From: Moringa oleifera
Lineage: Eukaryota; Streptophyta; Magnoliopsida; Brassicales; Moringaceae
Length of the DNA: 64,000 bases
Reading direction: 5' to 3'
NCBI GenBank assembly: GCA_021397835.1
Contig: JAJFZO010000034.1
Location: 3,350,501-3,414,500 of the forward strand
The position numbers and the translations under genes are program-made. The notes below the pieces were generated by a model that had not been told where the DNA came from, made no database searches, and was given only the letters and a program-made list of their open reading frames with translations. The number at the start of each line of letters is the position of its first letter. Position 1 is the first letter of the stretch. This document shows positions 1 to 11,911 of this stretch, in pieces.

Positions 1-340
1 TCATCATCATGTTTTGTAAGCATAAGAAGTTGTTTCCTAACAATGTCAAAATTGGTTTTGTAGAGTTAATTGCATTTGCATTCAAAGTTCTTAATCCTGA
101 CCCTTCTTGTGGATTTTTTATTGCATACTACTAATATTGGCTCATTCTAATTTGTCCAATTGTTAAGCAATAGTGCATAAAATCTTATTAATGTAATTAT
201 TTTGTTGATATATCGAGACTACATCTCTATAGATTGTTAATCATTTTACCCTTTGATCAATTTGTTGCTTGAATGAGGAAGCTATTATAATGATATTATG
301 ATTTTATTTTTTCTAATGGAAGGTGTATTGTCACTGCTTC
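1..340 (-). mobile_element. Partial endogenous pararetrovirus-like fragment, cut by the window edge
   Basis: This stretch resembles 8195-8560, which lies in a larger caulimovirid-like fragment. Both share an opening tcatcatg-ttttgtaag-like segment and a taattattttrttgatatat segment in the same order and spacing. The minus strand gives short open stretches broken by many stops. The assignment to a viral relic rests on the similarity to the second copy, not on a motif visible here. It could instead be another dispersed repeat. The element continues beyond the window. Confidence 0.35.
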
Positions 341-360
341 TGTGTTTCTAATAATGTGTC

Positions 361-510
361 ATTTATGATATCATATCATACATATTATATATTATAATAT
401 TTATATTATTAATAAAAATATATATTTATATTATTAATATGATATATATTATTAATATATCTTATATATTATGATATCGTATCATACAGATTATATATTA
501 TAATATCTTA
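361..510. repeat. AT-rich direct repeat pair
   Basis: A unit of about 38 bp (atgatatcatatcatac followed by an AT-only tract) occurs near 366-403 and again near 470-507 with few differences. The DNA between them is almost pure A/T. A similar tatgatatcgtatcat core recurs near 43352. It may be a remnant of a small AT-rich element; no gene is visible. Confidence 0.5.
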
Positions 511-858
511 TAATCAGAGATAATTTATATACACTGGAGGCATAAGATGATTAATAAAAATAGATCATTACTTTTTTTAAATAATATTATTTATTTTTAA
601 AAACAAAATTGCTTTTAAAATTTTTGTACACGTAATGTTTTCAATTGATAATATATATATATATATATATTTGATATAGTTGAATTTAAGTAATATTTTT
701 TTATTTTAATTTTGAGATGTACATCATTAATAAAATTTTATAAGTAATTTATGAATTTGAAAAAAAAGTACATTTTGATGAACTATATATTTTTTTTAAC
801 TTAAAGTACCTTCTTTCATATGCCACGACATAAAGATACAAGCTGCAATCCAACTTTT

Positions 859-1318
859 TCACTTCCCAAACCAGAAAAGATCCCACTTTTCCACGCAACT
901 TAGCCATCCTATGAGGTAGTAAATTGGTATCCCTTTAATTAGCAAACTGAAAGCAGCTATCGGCCAATTATAAAATACCTGCAATCCAAATTTGAGCTGC
1001 CCAAAATCCATGGATTCCATTTTCGATCGACCAAATAGCAATCTAGAAATGACTCTCAATATGCAATTTCATAATGTTTTTCTCTAATGCCAATTTAAGG
1101 GTATATCAGTGATCTTTAATCCTAGCATCCTCATCACTAAAAGTTTAAAAAATCAACTTTTCCTTCCATTCTCTTTTCCCATGATGAATAAGCTCCGCTG
1201 CATGAAAACATGGTGTGCCATGAGTAAACATAGTTTTAAGAATATTACTCAATGGCTGTTTCATCCGGTTGCTCTTCCATACATCAAAATTGTTTCCATT
1301 TCCCACTCGATAGAGTGA
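859..1318 (-). pseudogene. Fragment of L1-type LINE ORF2 (downstream of the reverse transcriptase)
   Basis: Read on the minus strand from about 1318, broken frames give RVGNGNNFDVWKSNRMKQP, followed by AELIHHGKREWKEKLIF. These match the usual layout of plant LINE ORF2 after the RT domain: an R-V-G-N-G-x(3)-V-W signature, then the segment before the zinc-binding region. Stops and frameshifts interrupt it, and neither the RT core nor the endonuclease is nearby. It is a 5'- and 3'-truncated relic. Confidence 0.5.
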
Positions 1319-1650
1319 ACCCCTCTGAGTAACACTCGTTTCATAACCATTAATACTTCATGTGGTGTTTTATATCGATATTGATAAATTTAATTTTTTT
1401 GATATTTTTAATTCATTCAAATAGATTTAAATTATATTGATATATGATAACACATTATATTTTAAAATAGATTTTTTAAAGTAGGTATTGGGCATGAATC
1501 GAAATTATGTTCCTCGTCAGTCCTCGTCTATCTTCGCCCTCTTTCTTGAATTAGTTCTGTGTAAAATTTTTAATGTATATATTATATACATAATACTCTA
1601 AAATATAAATATTTAATTTAACATTTAAAAAAAATTCTCCTCTTTTAGTT

Positions 1651-2360
1651 TAGGTTTCACATAATCATTGACTCATTGCCCAATCTTCATCGTTACTCTC
1701 TTTATGCCTAAGAAAATCAAAAGCTCGCATTCACCGATTTGCTCAATCTTCATCCTCGCTCTCTCTAAGTTCAAAGGAATCAAAATCAATTTTCATCTCA
1801 CTTTTTCTAAGTTTAAGGAAATTAAATGCTTGAAAGACAAAATGATTGTTATGTTAAAATGATTGTTGCATCTCTACGCATACTTAATGAAATTAGATTA
1901 CTTTACACGAATACTTAATGATATCAATTCTTTTTTTTTTGTTTCTATAATTAGAACCCTTAAATTATTTTAAATGAGTTCTTAAGGAAGAATATTCAAA
2001 TAAATAACCTATTTTGAATGATTTAAGTGTTTTACTTGAAGAAAAAAATAAAAGGAAACAATAAATATAATTTCACTAATTATTCATATAATTAAAACAA
2101 ATTTGATTTTGTTAAGTATTCATGGAGGTGTGACAGTCATTTTAACGTAAAAACCTTTTTATCTTTGAAGTTTTTGATTTCCTCAGATAAAGAAAGAGTA
2201 GATGAAGATTGAACAACAGTGAGTGTCTCATTTCTTTAAACTTAAAAAGAGTGAGGATGAATATTGGGTAAACTAAACGGAGGTGAGTTTTCGATTTTCT
2301 TGGACACAAAAAGAGTAAGAATGGAGATTAGGCAACGAACCAAAAATTGCATGAAACTTA
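1651..2360. repeat. Long imperfect inverted repeat (foldback element candidate)
   Basis: The left arm (about 1651-1905) and right arm (about 2110-2360) are reverse complements over roughly 250 bp, with scattered mismatches and small gaps. They flank a loop of about 200 bp. Matching landmarks, left versus reverse-complemented right, are ggtttcacat / agtttcatgc, tgcccaatcttcat / tgcctaatctccat, and ttaaaatgattgt / ttaaaatgactgt. Each arm also holds an internal partial duplication of a caatcttcatc-type segment. The structure fits a foldback transposon or large MITE. No coding capacity is visible. Confidence 0.65.
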
Positions 2361-3537
2361 TTTTTTAAAAAAAAGAATTAGATAAAAGTTTCATAATACT
2401 TTTATGGTTAACTTAAGTAACAAATTAAACTTTTATGTTTAATATTGATCAAATACAAATCTTAAAGTTTATGTATCAATCAAAATAAACTTTAGGTTTA
2501 TAGTTGTGGAGTAATATTGTTAGTGATAATCATCGAGAAGTAACATTAACATTATATTGTTGTAGTTAATAAAGAGAACAAATATACAGATATCATTTGC
2601 TTTTGTATTAACGTTTATTTTTAATAACGTCAAATGTCAAGGTTTATATCGATTATCAATGTTACTTTGAGACCTATAATATCGTTTTTTTAACATTAAA
2701 ATTTGATTTGTTATCTAAAATAAATATAAGATTTTTGTAAGATTTTTACTTTAAATTTTAAAAAATAATTAAATATCTATTTTATAAATTATTATATATA
2801 TATATATGCATATATTAAAATTTTAAACACATCAGGGTTCAAGAACAAAGCGAAAAACACAATCCTAATACTCTTTATACGTACTTAAAAAATAACAAAA
2901 AAATTCCACCCAACTTTGATACCGTTTAATCTTCTCCATACCCATCCCATTAAAAACGAATTCCTCGAGAGTCCGTCACCGAAAAAGCTTGACATCCCTA
3001 TGGAGAATTCAATTTTTAAAAACTACTTGCAAATAGAAAATAATTATTGTATTATAAAAAAGTTTAAAACTTATACCCTTAAATCTTTTCTATGAAGTAC
3101 TTTCTATGATTGGATGTTCATTTCTCATAACACTTACTGTATTTACTGATTAATTAATGATATTTTCTAGTATTTCAATAAATCTGTCTACTTGAAATAA
3201 AATTAATACAATTTGAAGATAAATATAATTGATATAGTCCTACCAAAAATTAAAAATCAAATAACAAACAAAAACAGCTATTTTGTTTTTAATTTAACAC
3301 AACCATTTCATTTATTTATTTCTATACATATAAGAATTCCATAACAAAACATAACAAACTTCAAGCCCAAGCCCAAATGAACGAACTCCAAAGTCCAAAC
3401 TCAAGCAAGAAGGGGGGGAAAAAAAAAACTCATAACCTAAAATTTCCAGCTTTTGGCGCCAAAGACAAATTGAGGAACAAAATGATACAATTGAAGCAGG
3501 ACAATTAATCTTTAAACAAGCCAAGGTAAAAATGCAT
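2361..3537. other. AT-rich intergenic stretch, putative upstream region of the next gene
   Basis: I see no open frame with recognisable content. The sequence has short A/T runs, a (TA)n tract near 2795-2808, and a less AT-rich part from about 3350 that probably holds the promoter and leader of the gene starting at 3538. No convincing TATA box can be assigned. Confidence 0.4.
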
Positions 3538-6090
3538 ATGAACACGAAGCAAACTCCATTTAGGATTTTCGGGCAGCGTTCGATTGCTCCATCCGTACTT
3601 CTTCGCTCTTCAAATCCGTAAGAAAAGCAAACTGATCTCTTTATGTTTCTTTGTATGTCATTTGGATTGGGCGATATTCTCTTTTGGGACAAATATTAAT
3701 TGGTAAGTTCTTATGTGTATGAAATTAGTTGTAAGGGAGAAGACAATGTGCAGAAGAAAGAGTCAAAGAGGGATTCATGTGCTTCGCTGACAGATTTCCT
3801 TGACCGCAAGCTCAAAGGAAGTTCTGTGCTACCTAAACCTGTGACTGTTAAGGTTTTGCCCGTTTACCCTTATTTCACTGCCGAGAAAGCAGAAGAAGAG
3901 AGAAAGAAAATGAGTACTTTGGGTCTTTATCTTTCTTTTAGTTACTGGGTTTTGAAGCAACTTCTTTAATCCTAACAGAACCACTGGTTTTGTTAGGTGG
4001 GGTTAGGAAAGTTTTTCAGACTCTTGGCTGTTTATGACTAAAAATTCAGTGTCCATTTGTAGGGTCAAAAATAATTGATATATTCTCTCTTCTTGTTGTT
4101 TCCCACAAATTGAAGTTCAACAAAACTAAGCCATAAATTTATCATAGGTTTTAGCAATTGTGTTTTGCAATTTGTGATGAAAGAATATCTACTCTTCAAA
4201 ATCTTCATTTTATTTTTATCACATTTTCTCAACTGGACAGCAATTGGGAAGTGTGAAATTTAATCATTTTTTAATACAGAGTCTAGGGTTTTAAGAAATG
4301 ATGTTTGATTCTTTGATAGGAGAAGTCTAGGCCCTTTACATCCTTAATTGGCCCCAGAGAAGTAAGTGGATGCGCTGTTGAGCAGATTGAGGTCAAGAAA
4401 GGAAGAGATGAAGAACAGAAAGGGGTTCTTGAGAAAGTGGTTTTTGAACAGTTCAAGCAAACAAAGGCAGAGAAAGTGCATGGTGCAGTTTCCTCTAGCG
4501 CTAATGAGGGAGAAATTACTAACCTAGATGAATTGCAAGAATCAAGGAAAAGAAAGAACCCATTTGAAAGTATGTCATCCCGTCTCAAATACTTTGTTTA
4601 AGCTGCATACATCTATGTTTTGCTTGTAATCATTGCGGATTGCTGGTTTTACTGTGGTTATGAGAAGACTTAATAAGGTGACATATATTAACTATCAAAT
4701 GAATATTTTCTACTGTCATGGTTTCTAACAGATGGAAATATTAATCTAAATTCATCTAAATCTATGATTTCATGGCAAAATTGCCAAATAAATTTTAAGA
4801 TATTAACATACATGCTGTGAACAAACTAAGGAACTTCAAAAAATAGGTAAAAATCTGTACAATGGATTACACAAGATCCATTGGAGAAAAGTAAGTTGGT
4901 AGGTCGATAGAAATTCTTGGGAGGATTTATCTGAAAAGTGCAAAAGCGTGTACCTCTTCTATATTGTAGGATACAAGGGTGAAGGGACATGTACTTGTAA
5001 CAGAAAACTGATGTGGCAGCTACTCCTCTGGAACTATGAGTAGGTTTGAATTGAATGCCAGATTTTTCAATGTCTCAAATCTCAAAACAGTGGTAAACAG
5101 AGAAGCTGTTGGAATGTTCTTTTATTTTTCTTTTCTATTTTTTTCATTTTTTCTAGGTGTGGGGATAAATCAAAGCATCTAGTAATACAAAACTTTGCTT
5201 GGATGATCTGATATCTGATTCCTGTAACACACGATCTCTGTATTCAGTGGATGCATTTGATTTGTATTAGAAATGTGTTCTGACCAGTGTTATCTTCGAT
5301 ACAGATATTCCTCACTAGTCTTAGCTAACATATAATAGTTCACATCTTAGGACATTTGATTGGATTGCAGCAATAATTGACTGGAAATTATGATTGTTCA
5401 AACAAACTGCAGCAGAGAGGACAAGAAACAGAGTGCATAATTTCATTAGGTTAGCCACTAGGGAAATAAATCTAACCAAGAAAAGTGATGGATTCTTAAC
5501 CCTAAGATACTATGTACTGAGGACTTCCATCTAGTTGTGGAATTGTAGGGTCATGATATATAATTTGACTTTGTTGACATGCTTGTTCAATTTCTTACTG
5601 CACAATATGAAACATGAAAATAAGTGGAACTGGAAGCTATTTGTTGTTCCTTGTTTCTCATTGTCAGAACTTCTATGCTATGGTTTCAAGATTTGACTCA
5701 TACAGTACGTGCATTACTAGGTTTGGAAGAAAAGAATACAACTCGAAAGCCTTTTCTAATTCTGGGAGACCATCCAAAACCAAATCAAAAAGGACAAGCA
5801 GAGAGTTACAACAGCAGAAAGAAAGCTAGGCATCCCTATAATCACTGTTAGTATCAGTTGTTGTTATTAGAGAGCAAAATATAGCATTCTTTTTCCTTTT
5901 GCCAATTCCAAAAGTTAACATTCCCTAAGCTTTTTGAGACTGTATTTTTTATTCTCTGCTGGCAGATGCAAATGGTTGTGGCTGGTGGGACTGTGACATG
6001 GAAGGTGTTGACAGCGAAGAAGTAGGATCCGCTGAAGTCTGGGAAGGGGTTGGCTCCACCACATTCGGAGGAATAGTTGACTGGCACTGA
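3538..6090 (+). CDS. Small plant protein of unknown function, 5 exons
   Basis: The proposed coding exons are 3538-3617, 3729-3852, 4320-4569, 5691-5846 and 5966-6090. Phases are compatible and all introns are GT-AG, giving about 244 aa. The start is the ATG opening MNTKQTPFRIFG. The middle is basic and acidic, with a CASLTDFLDRKL segment, a KSRPFTSLIGPRE segment and a KRKNP patch that could act as a nuclear signal. The C-terminus is rich in Gly, Trp and Asp (NGCGWWDCDMEGVDSEEVG, then VWEGVGSTTFGGI) and looks like a conserved tail. I do not recognise an assigned function. The end of exon 2 and start of exon 4 are the weakest choices: exon 2 could extend past 3852, and the exon 4 acceptor could lie upstream. 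The final two exons join cleanly in frame and are the most secure. Confidence 0.6.
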
Positions 6091-7380
6091 TTAATCACCT
6101 ATATCGAAGTATGTTCATCTATTAGAAATGCTTCTCCAGTTTATTTTTCCTGATGGTTTGATAAAGACTGTCTTAAACACTAGCAATAGTTCATAGAGGT
6201 GGGGTGAAGTAAGGAATTCAGTTGCTAAGGACAAGAGAAATTTAGAATTCTCCTTTTTACTTTTTCTCACTGGCATGTACCTCAAACTTTTCAGAACGAT
6301 GTCCTATAGGAGAACTTTAATGTTGGAAGATTTACTCAATTAGCAATAGGGATGAAAACATTTATCAGCTCTCATCTTCACAAGGCTTTTCCTTCTTAAA
6401 TATTCGGCATCTTCAAAATAGCCAAACCTTCCATTGTCCTCTGAGCTCAGTTTCTCAGTGCTAAGCATTACATATATTTTAATTCTTGATGTGTCAAATT
6501 CAAATTGATAATGGTTGCCAATGGAAATGGGTACAGGTTGGAGATCTTCAAAGGCATCTCATGTAGCATATCGCCATTTACTTCTCTCAGTTGTCAGTTC
6601 ATGGACTCAATTCTACAACAAACAATTCAACTTGGATGTTAATAAGGTTACTATTCTTACCACCAGCAGAGATCTATCACAAGATTACAGGGATAACCAT
6701 TCCTCTTAATTCCGTGGATCCAAATCTGGCTGCTTATTCTTATCATTAGTACCAATGGGGTTGCAGACCTGTGACATTTTAGAAAATTATTCTGGCAAAG
6801 AATCTTGCAAGAACTTTACAATCCAATCTCAATTGAGCAAACTAATTTTCTTCCTATTATGCTGAACTTTGCAGGAGGCCATGATCGTCTAGCTCCGTCG
6901 GCTCAGCTTTTGTTCTAAAGTCTGCTTTCTTGAATTACTTCATCACCGAGGCAAGGAACACATAGGCAGACATTTCAGACTACTCATGATGCTCAGACTA
7001 AACAGTGACCCATCTGCTCTATGGCATGGTGTATCTAAACCCCAGTTACATGTAAATATTACCAAACTTTTGCAAATTAAAAACTTTTTGTAGTCTTTTA
7101 GCAATGCAGATAGATATTGCTTATTTTGTTTCAGGCTAGGGCAGTACAATGAATGGAATGTCTGGATAGTAGGTGGATGTTGGATAAGTCATGGCAATCT
7201 GTTCCTTGTCAATATTAATGTACTGTTAAAAAATCTCAACATCTGTGAAGGTCATTGATCTACTGAAACTGAGCTGCTCTCCATATATGTTCATAGTTGT
7301 TGCGGTAACCTCCCCCAGGTGAACCCCCTTGTGCTGCCCCTTCTTTCCCAAAATAAAGAAAGAGAAAGTTTGAGGGAGCA
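6091..7380 (+). other. Downstream region, possible spliced 3' UTR
   Basis: This follows the stop codon at 6088-6090. It has gene-like base composition compared with the AT-rich flanks, and acceptor-like tracts before 6875 (ctttgcag) and 7135 (gtttcag), so an intron-containing 3' UTR is possible. No open frame has recognisable content. An aataaa motif lies at 7352-7357. Confidence 0.3.
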
Positions 7381-7959
7381 TTTCAAAAAATTGATGTTAG
7401 ACTAAATTTATGGTGATTTAACTTCTTACATTATAGAAGATGTAATATTTACCGTTCAACAATTTATATCAATTTCTTATAAAATGTGATAAACTAATGC
7501 CTTGATGAATATATGACTAACCTAATATATGAATAATTAAATTGAATTGTTATGTTTGTTTCATGATGATCTTTGAATAATAAAGTAAGTGAATGAAGAC
7601 TTTGGCCCCAACCCATTTCTGTTTCAAGCGCTCACCTCAAGATCACTTGGAAGAAATGGGACCTACAATTAACCAACTGTGCCACCACCTCTTCAATGAC
7701 ATTGAATGCTATGTCCAGTAAATTTTTATCTCATGTGAGCCCACATATGGACATCATCAATATTGAATCTTATCATATGATGGTATAGTATTTTTTTTTT
7801 CATAAATTTTGTTTAGTTTAGTTTCTTGCAAGTTATTATTATTATTATTTTTAGTTTTCCTCTTACATGAAAAAGATTAAATTGAGACAATATTGCATTA
7901 TTTTTGTAATTTTTAGTAATATTTGATTAATAAGATAATTTAAATGTAAATTTTAGTCT

Positions 7960-9900
7960 TATACATTTATTCTTATAATGTGACATAATCAAAATAAATA
8001 CTTAAAAACATTTAATTGATTTATATGTTTAGTGTTATTATTTGATTGAGTAAAATGTTTAAATTGTTTTTATATTGTTTCTATTTCTTCAATTTCTTGT
8101 TCTGTATTAGATTCAATTTTCATGTATTTTATTATGTCTACATGTCTTTTACTTAAGTCTTTTCCTATTGTTAAAGTCTTTTTTTTTTTTTCAGAATTAT
8201 ATCATCATGTCTTGTAAGTATGAGTAGTTGATCCCTAGGTACATCATATACTTTGAATATGGGCTTGCTAAAATTGATGACACTTGATGTATCACCCATA
8301 TTTGATGTTTTTACTTTAGATCTTTCGTATCTTTTTGGTATTAGCTTGTTTTTTCTAACCTATGTACTTATTTTGCTATTGTAATTATTTTATTGATATA
8401 TTGATATCATATTTCTATATATTGCTGGCTCATTTTGACTTTTATGTTCATTGAATTGTTTAAAAGAAGAGGTTGCTATGTAAGTGCCATGCTATTGTAG
8501 TTCTACTTGTTCTAGTGGAGAATTGATGTACCACAACTACTTTTGTATTTTTAGTTTTATGTCATTTTTAGGCTATTTTTTCTATTATGTTTAATTAGCT
8601 ATTAAATGGGTATTTTATCTTAATGCTTCGTGCATATTTTTAAACCAAATAAAAAATCTAATATTTTTTCTTATCATATTCATTTCGTCATAATAAACCC
8701 TTTTGATTTTTTATCTTTCTTCTTTTAAATAGGTTTTCATAAACCATTCTCTTTTTATTTATTTTTTAAAATTAAAATTTTTTCTTAATAATTCCTTATC
8801 TATCCTAAATTCATCCGTAATCATGTTTAATTGAGATTCATAAGGTTCTCACGCTGAATAAGATAGAGATGTCGAAGATGGATCATCAGTATAAACTCGT
8901 GGAATTGTATGATCTCAATCTACTCTTTTGTCTGACGTTTGGAGAGTTGTTCTTCCTACAGTTGGATCCAAATCTAATGCTATTTTTTCTGATATAATGC
9001 TAGATGTTGATAATCTTGCAGGAATAATTTCTTCTATTTTATTCTAGATTCTCTGGAGATGTAAATGTTAATAAAACATTTCCATCTGGATGGTTTACTA
9101 TTCTTGATACCTTTGCTAACCTGATTTTTTTTTGAGGATTTATATTTGCTAATTCCAATCGTTAAGAAATGTTAATTTTGATCATTTAATTAATTTTGGA
9201 ACCATGATATCTACAATGTGGGTGTTAGCTTCTAGTAATAAAGCTTGATTTTGCTGCTTTTCTTGCTTTAGGATTTAGGGTGGTTATCATAACTTTATAG
9301 TGTATCATGTAGACGAGTGTAATTTCTAGCATTTTATTTTACTTCTAAGTTTTTTATTTGGATGTTGGGTAAGTACATCTAATATGTATGGGTCCTAGAG
9401 ATCTACTGAAAAATCTGGATAACAGTTGAAGTATAGTGGTCCATTTGCAAAATTGGATTACACTGTTATTAATAACGAATTAAAAAATTTTAAATGTCTT
9501 GCATCTCTTAAGCATAAAAGTATCAGAATGTCTAATCTTATTCTGTATAATGATTTTACAGCCACTTGGACTGATTCTATATGTAGATATCCATAATTTG
9601 GTATATGCTATCTTATTGTATTTCTATTAAATAGTTGAATTACTTGATTTTTATTATTAATTGATATTATTTTTCTGCCATTTTTATTAAATAATCTTGT
9701 TTTAATTTAAAAGTTTCTATTTGATATATAGTTTTGATATTTGTTTCGGTATCGATCAATTTTGTAAATTTTATTTTATTTTTGCTATATTGATATCTTA
9801 ACTATTGACTAAATCCTCAGTTTTTTGTATTTATAAATCATATTCTAAATTATTACCATTGATAAAGGGTAATTCACTTGACCTTAACCTTGATAATCAT
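7960..9900 (-). pseudogene. Endogenous caulimovirid-like (plant pararetrovirus) fragment
   Basis: Minus-strand translation across broken frames gives a series typical of the 5' half of a caulimovirid polyprotein. At about 9360-9610 there is a movement-protein-like block containing IPNYGYLHIESVQVAVKSL, then ILLCLRDARHLKF, then GPLYFNCYPDFSVDL. At about 8690-8910 there is a downstream block with VYTDDPSSTSLSYS and KREWFMKTYLKEERKK. From about 8190 down to 7960 a further Lys/Glu-rich stretch continues. Numerous stops and frameshifts make it non-functional. No protease, reverse transcriptase or RNase H motif is visible, so only part of a genome is present. The movement-protein assignment is from family pattern recognition. 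Petuvirus- or florendovirus-like lineages are my best guess, but the genus is not established. Confidence 0.6.
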
Positions 9901-10039
9901 AAAACCCATCTAATTAAGTTAGATATATCGAAATAATAAATTTAATCTTCCATTCTATTAGGATTACTTAAGTAAGACCACTTTTTTACTCGGACAGACA
10001 AACAATTTCTCTTAGGTTGACCAACGCTAGTATTCAGAT

Positions 10040-11700
10040 CAAACTTATTCCTTCTTATGCAAAAGTACTTATTATTTTTTTAAAAAATAAACATAGTTTG
10101 ATGCTTACAAATGCACATTTAATTTTTAAATTTTTATTTTTTAAAAATTTAAATAATAAATTAAATAAATTTAATGGCACTAAAACTCTCAATCTGAGGC
10201 CAACTCAAAAGATACAAGACCTACGTACTAGTCAATTACATCACAACCCTTCTAAACCAAATACAATTAGTCTTTTTATTAGTGAACTAAATACATTTTT
10301 TTATTATAAGTCTATAAAATTTAAAAAATATTCATTTGAATGAAAATTTTAATTGAGTAAAATAAGTTAAAATCATTAAACTATATTACAAATGTATTAA
10401 GCAACTGAAATATTATTAAAAAGACGAAAATTTTAAAAGCTTTATAATTTTTTTTAATGAACCAAATACAATTGTTTGTTTTAATCAACCATATACAATT
10501 GTTTTTAATTTATTTCAAAAGTTGTTATAAAAGTGTAAAAATATTTATTTATTTATCTAAATATTTGACTTAGTAAAATAAGTTAAAATCATAAATTATA
10601 GTATAAATATATTTAAACGGCTCAAATATCATTAAAAAGATGAAATTTTTCAAAGCTTCATAAAAAATTTATTAGTATACCAAATACAATTATTTTTCAA
10701 TTTTAAAATTTTGATAAAATTATTAAAGTATTTATTCATTCAAACATTTGATTTTCGAGTATTTATTTATAAAAAAATTTTAAAAAATAAACATGTAAAT
10801 CAGGTGCATGCAAATGCACATTTGAATATTTAATTGCTCAAATTTTGAAAAATAAAATTAATAAACCAAATATAATTATTCTTTTATTTTAAAAAACTTT
10901 ATAAAATTAAAAAAGTATTTATTCATTCAAACATTTAATTTTAAATATTTATTTATCAAAAATTTTAAAAAATAACTCTGTAAATCTGCACGTAAATACA
11001 CACATGATTTTTGAATATTTATATTTTGAAAGTTCAAAAAACAAAATTAATGAAACAGATACAATTGTCTGCAAAAGTATTTATTCATTTAAATATTTGA
11101 CTTTTGAATGTTTATTTATAAATTTTTAAAAAATAAACATGTAAATTAGGTGCTTACAAATTCTCATCTGATTTTTGAATAGTTACTTTTTAAATTTTGA
11201 AAAATAAAATGAATGAACCAAATATAATTTTTATTTCAAAAATCTTTAAAAAATTACAAAAGTATTTATTCATTCTAACCTTTAATTCTTGAATATTTAT
11301 TTATAAGAATTTTTAAAAAATAAATATGTAAATGTGTTCAAATGCACATCTTTTTTTCAATATTTACTTTTGAAAAATTTAAAAATTAAAATTAAAAAAC
11401 CATATATCATTATATGTTATACAAAAATCTTTATAAAGTTGATTTTTTAATATTTATCTATAAAAAATTTTAAAAAAATAAATATGTAAATAAAGTGCTT
11501 GAATTCTCGTTTGATTCTTGAATATTTGTTTTTTTAAAAAATAAAAAAATAAAATTAATGAATCAAATACAATTATTTTTTATTTTTTAAAATTTTTTTA
11601 TAAAATTCTAAAAATATTTATTTATTCAAATATTTGATTATTAAATATTTATTTATAAAATTTTTTTAAAAATAAACATGTAAATTAAGTACGTGAAAAA
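10040..11700. repeat. Degenerate tandem repeat array, period about 160-220 bp
   Basis: The landmark accaaatacaatt (with variants) recurs at 10256, 10461, 10679, 10865, 11054, 11217, 11399 and 11561, at spacings of 205, 218, 186, 189, 163, 182 and 162 bp. A second landmark, tatttattcattcaaacattt, recurs at 10729, 10915, 11074, 11259 and about 11610. A third, resembling tgcwtacaaatgcacat, lies at a fixed place between them. About eight diverged AT-rich units are present. The open frame spanning 10017-10343 is incidental. Confidence 0.75.
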
Positions 11701-11721
11701 AGCCAAGTGCTAGCCAACTGC

Positions 11722-11904
11722 ACCGCCACCCCTTTGATGCTTGTTTACTTGGTTTGCACATAAAACATGACACGTGTTAGGCACCAATTACTTAATAGTA
11801 AATAGAGGAGAAGAAACCACCACACCTTTGATGCTTGTTTACTTGGTTTGCAAGTACAACAAAATACGTGTCAGGCCCCAATTACATAATAGTAAATAAA
11901 GGAG
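11722..11904. repeat. Tandem duplication of about 90 bp
   Basis: A unit starting accgccacccctttgatgc (11722-11811) is repeated as accaccacacctttgatgc (11816-11904). The two share the cttgtttacttggtttgca core, the acgtgt box and the caattac-taatagtaaata tail. The duplication lies just outside the left edge of the hAT element. The copies are about 85-90 percent identical by eye. Confidence 0.8.
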
Positions 11905-11911
11905 ATTGTTA

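Noticed and set aside
10017..10343. 108-codon frame at the start of the tandem array
   Set aside because: Its composition follows the AT-rich repeat units; no conserved segment.
10040..11700. CRISPR-like array
   Set aside because: Units are long, diverged and AT-rich without uniform short repeats and unique spacers, and the genome is a plant's.
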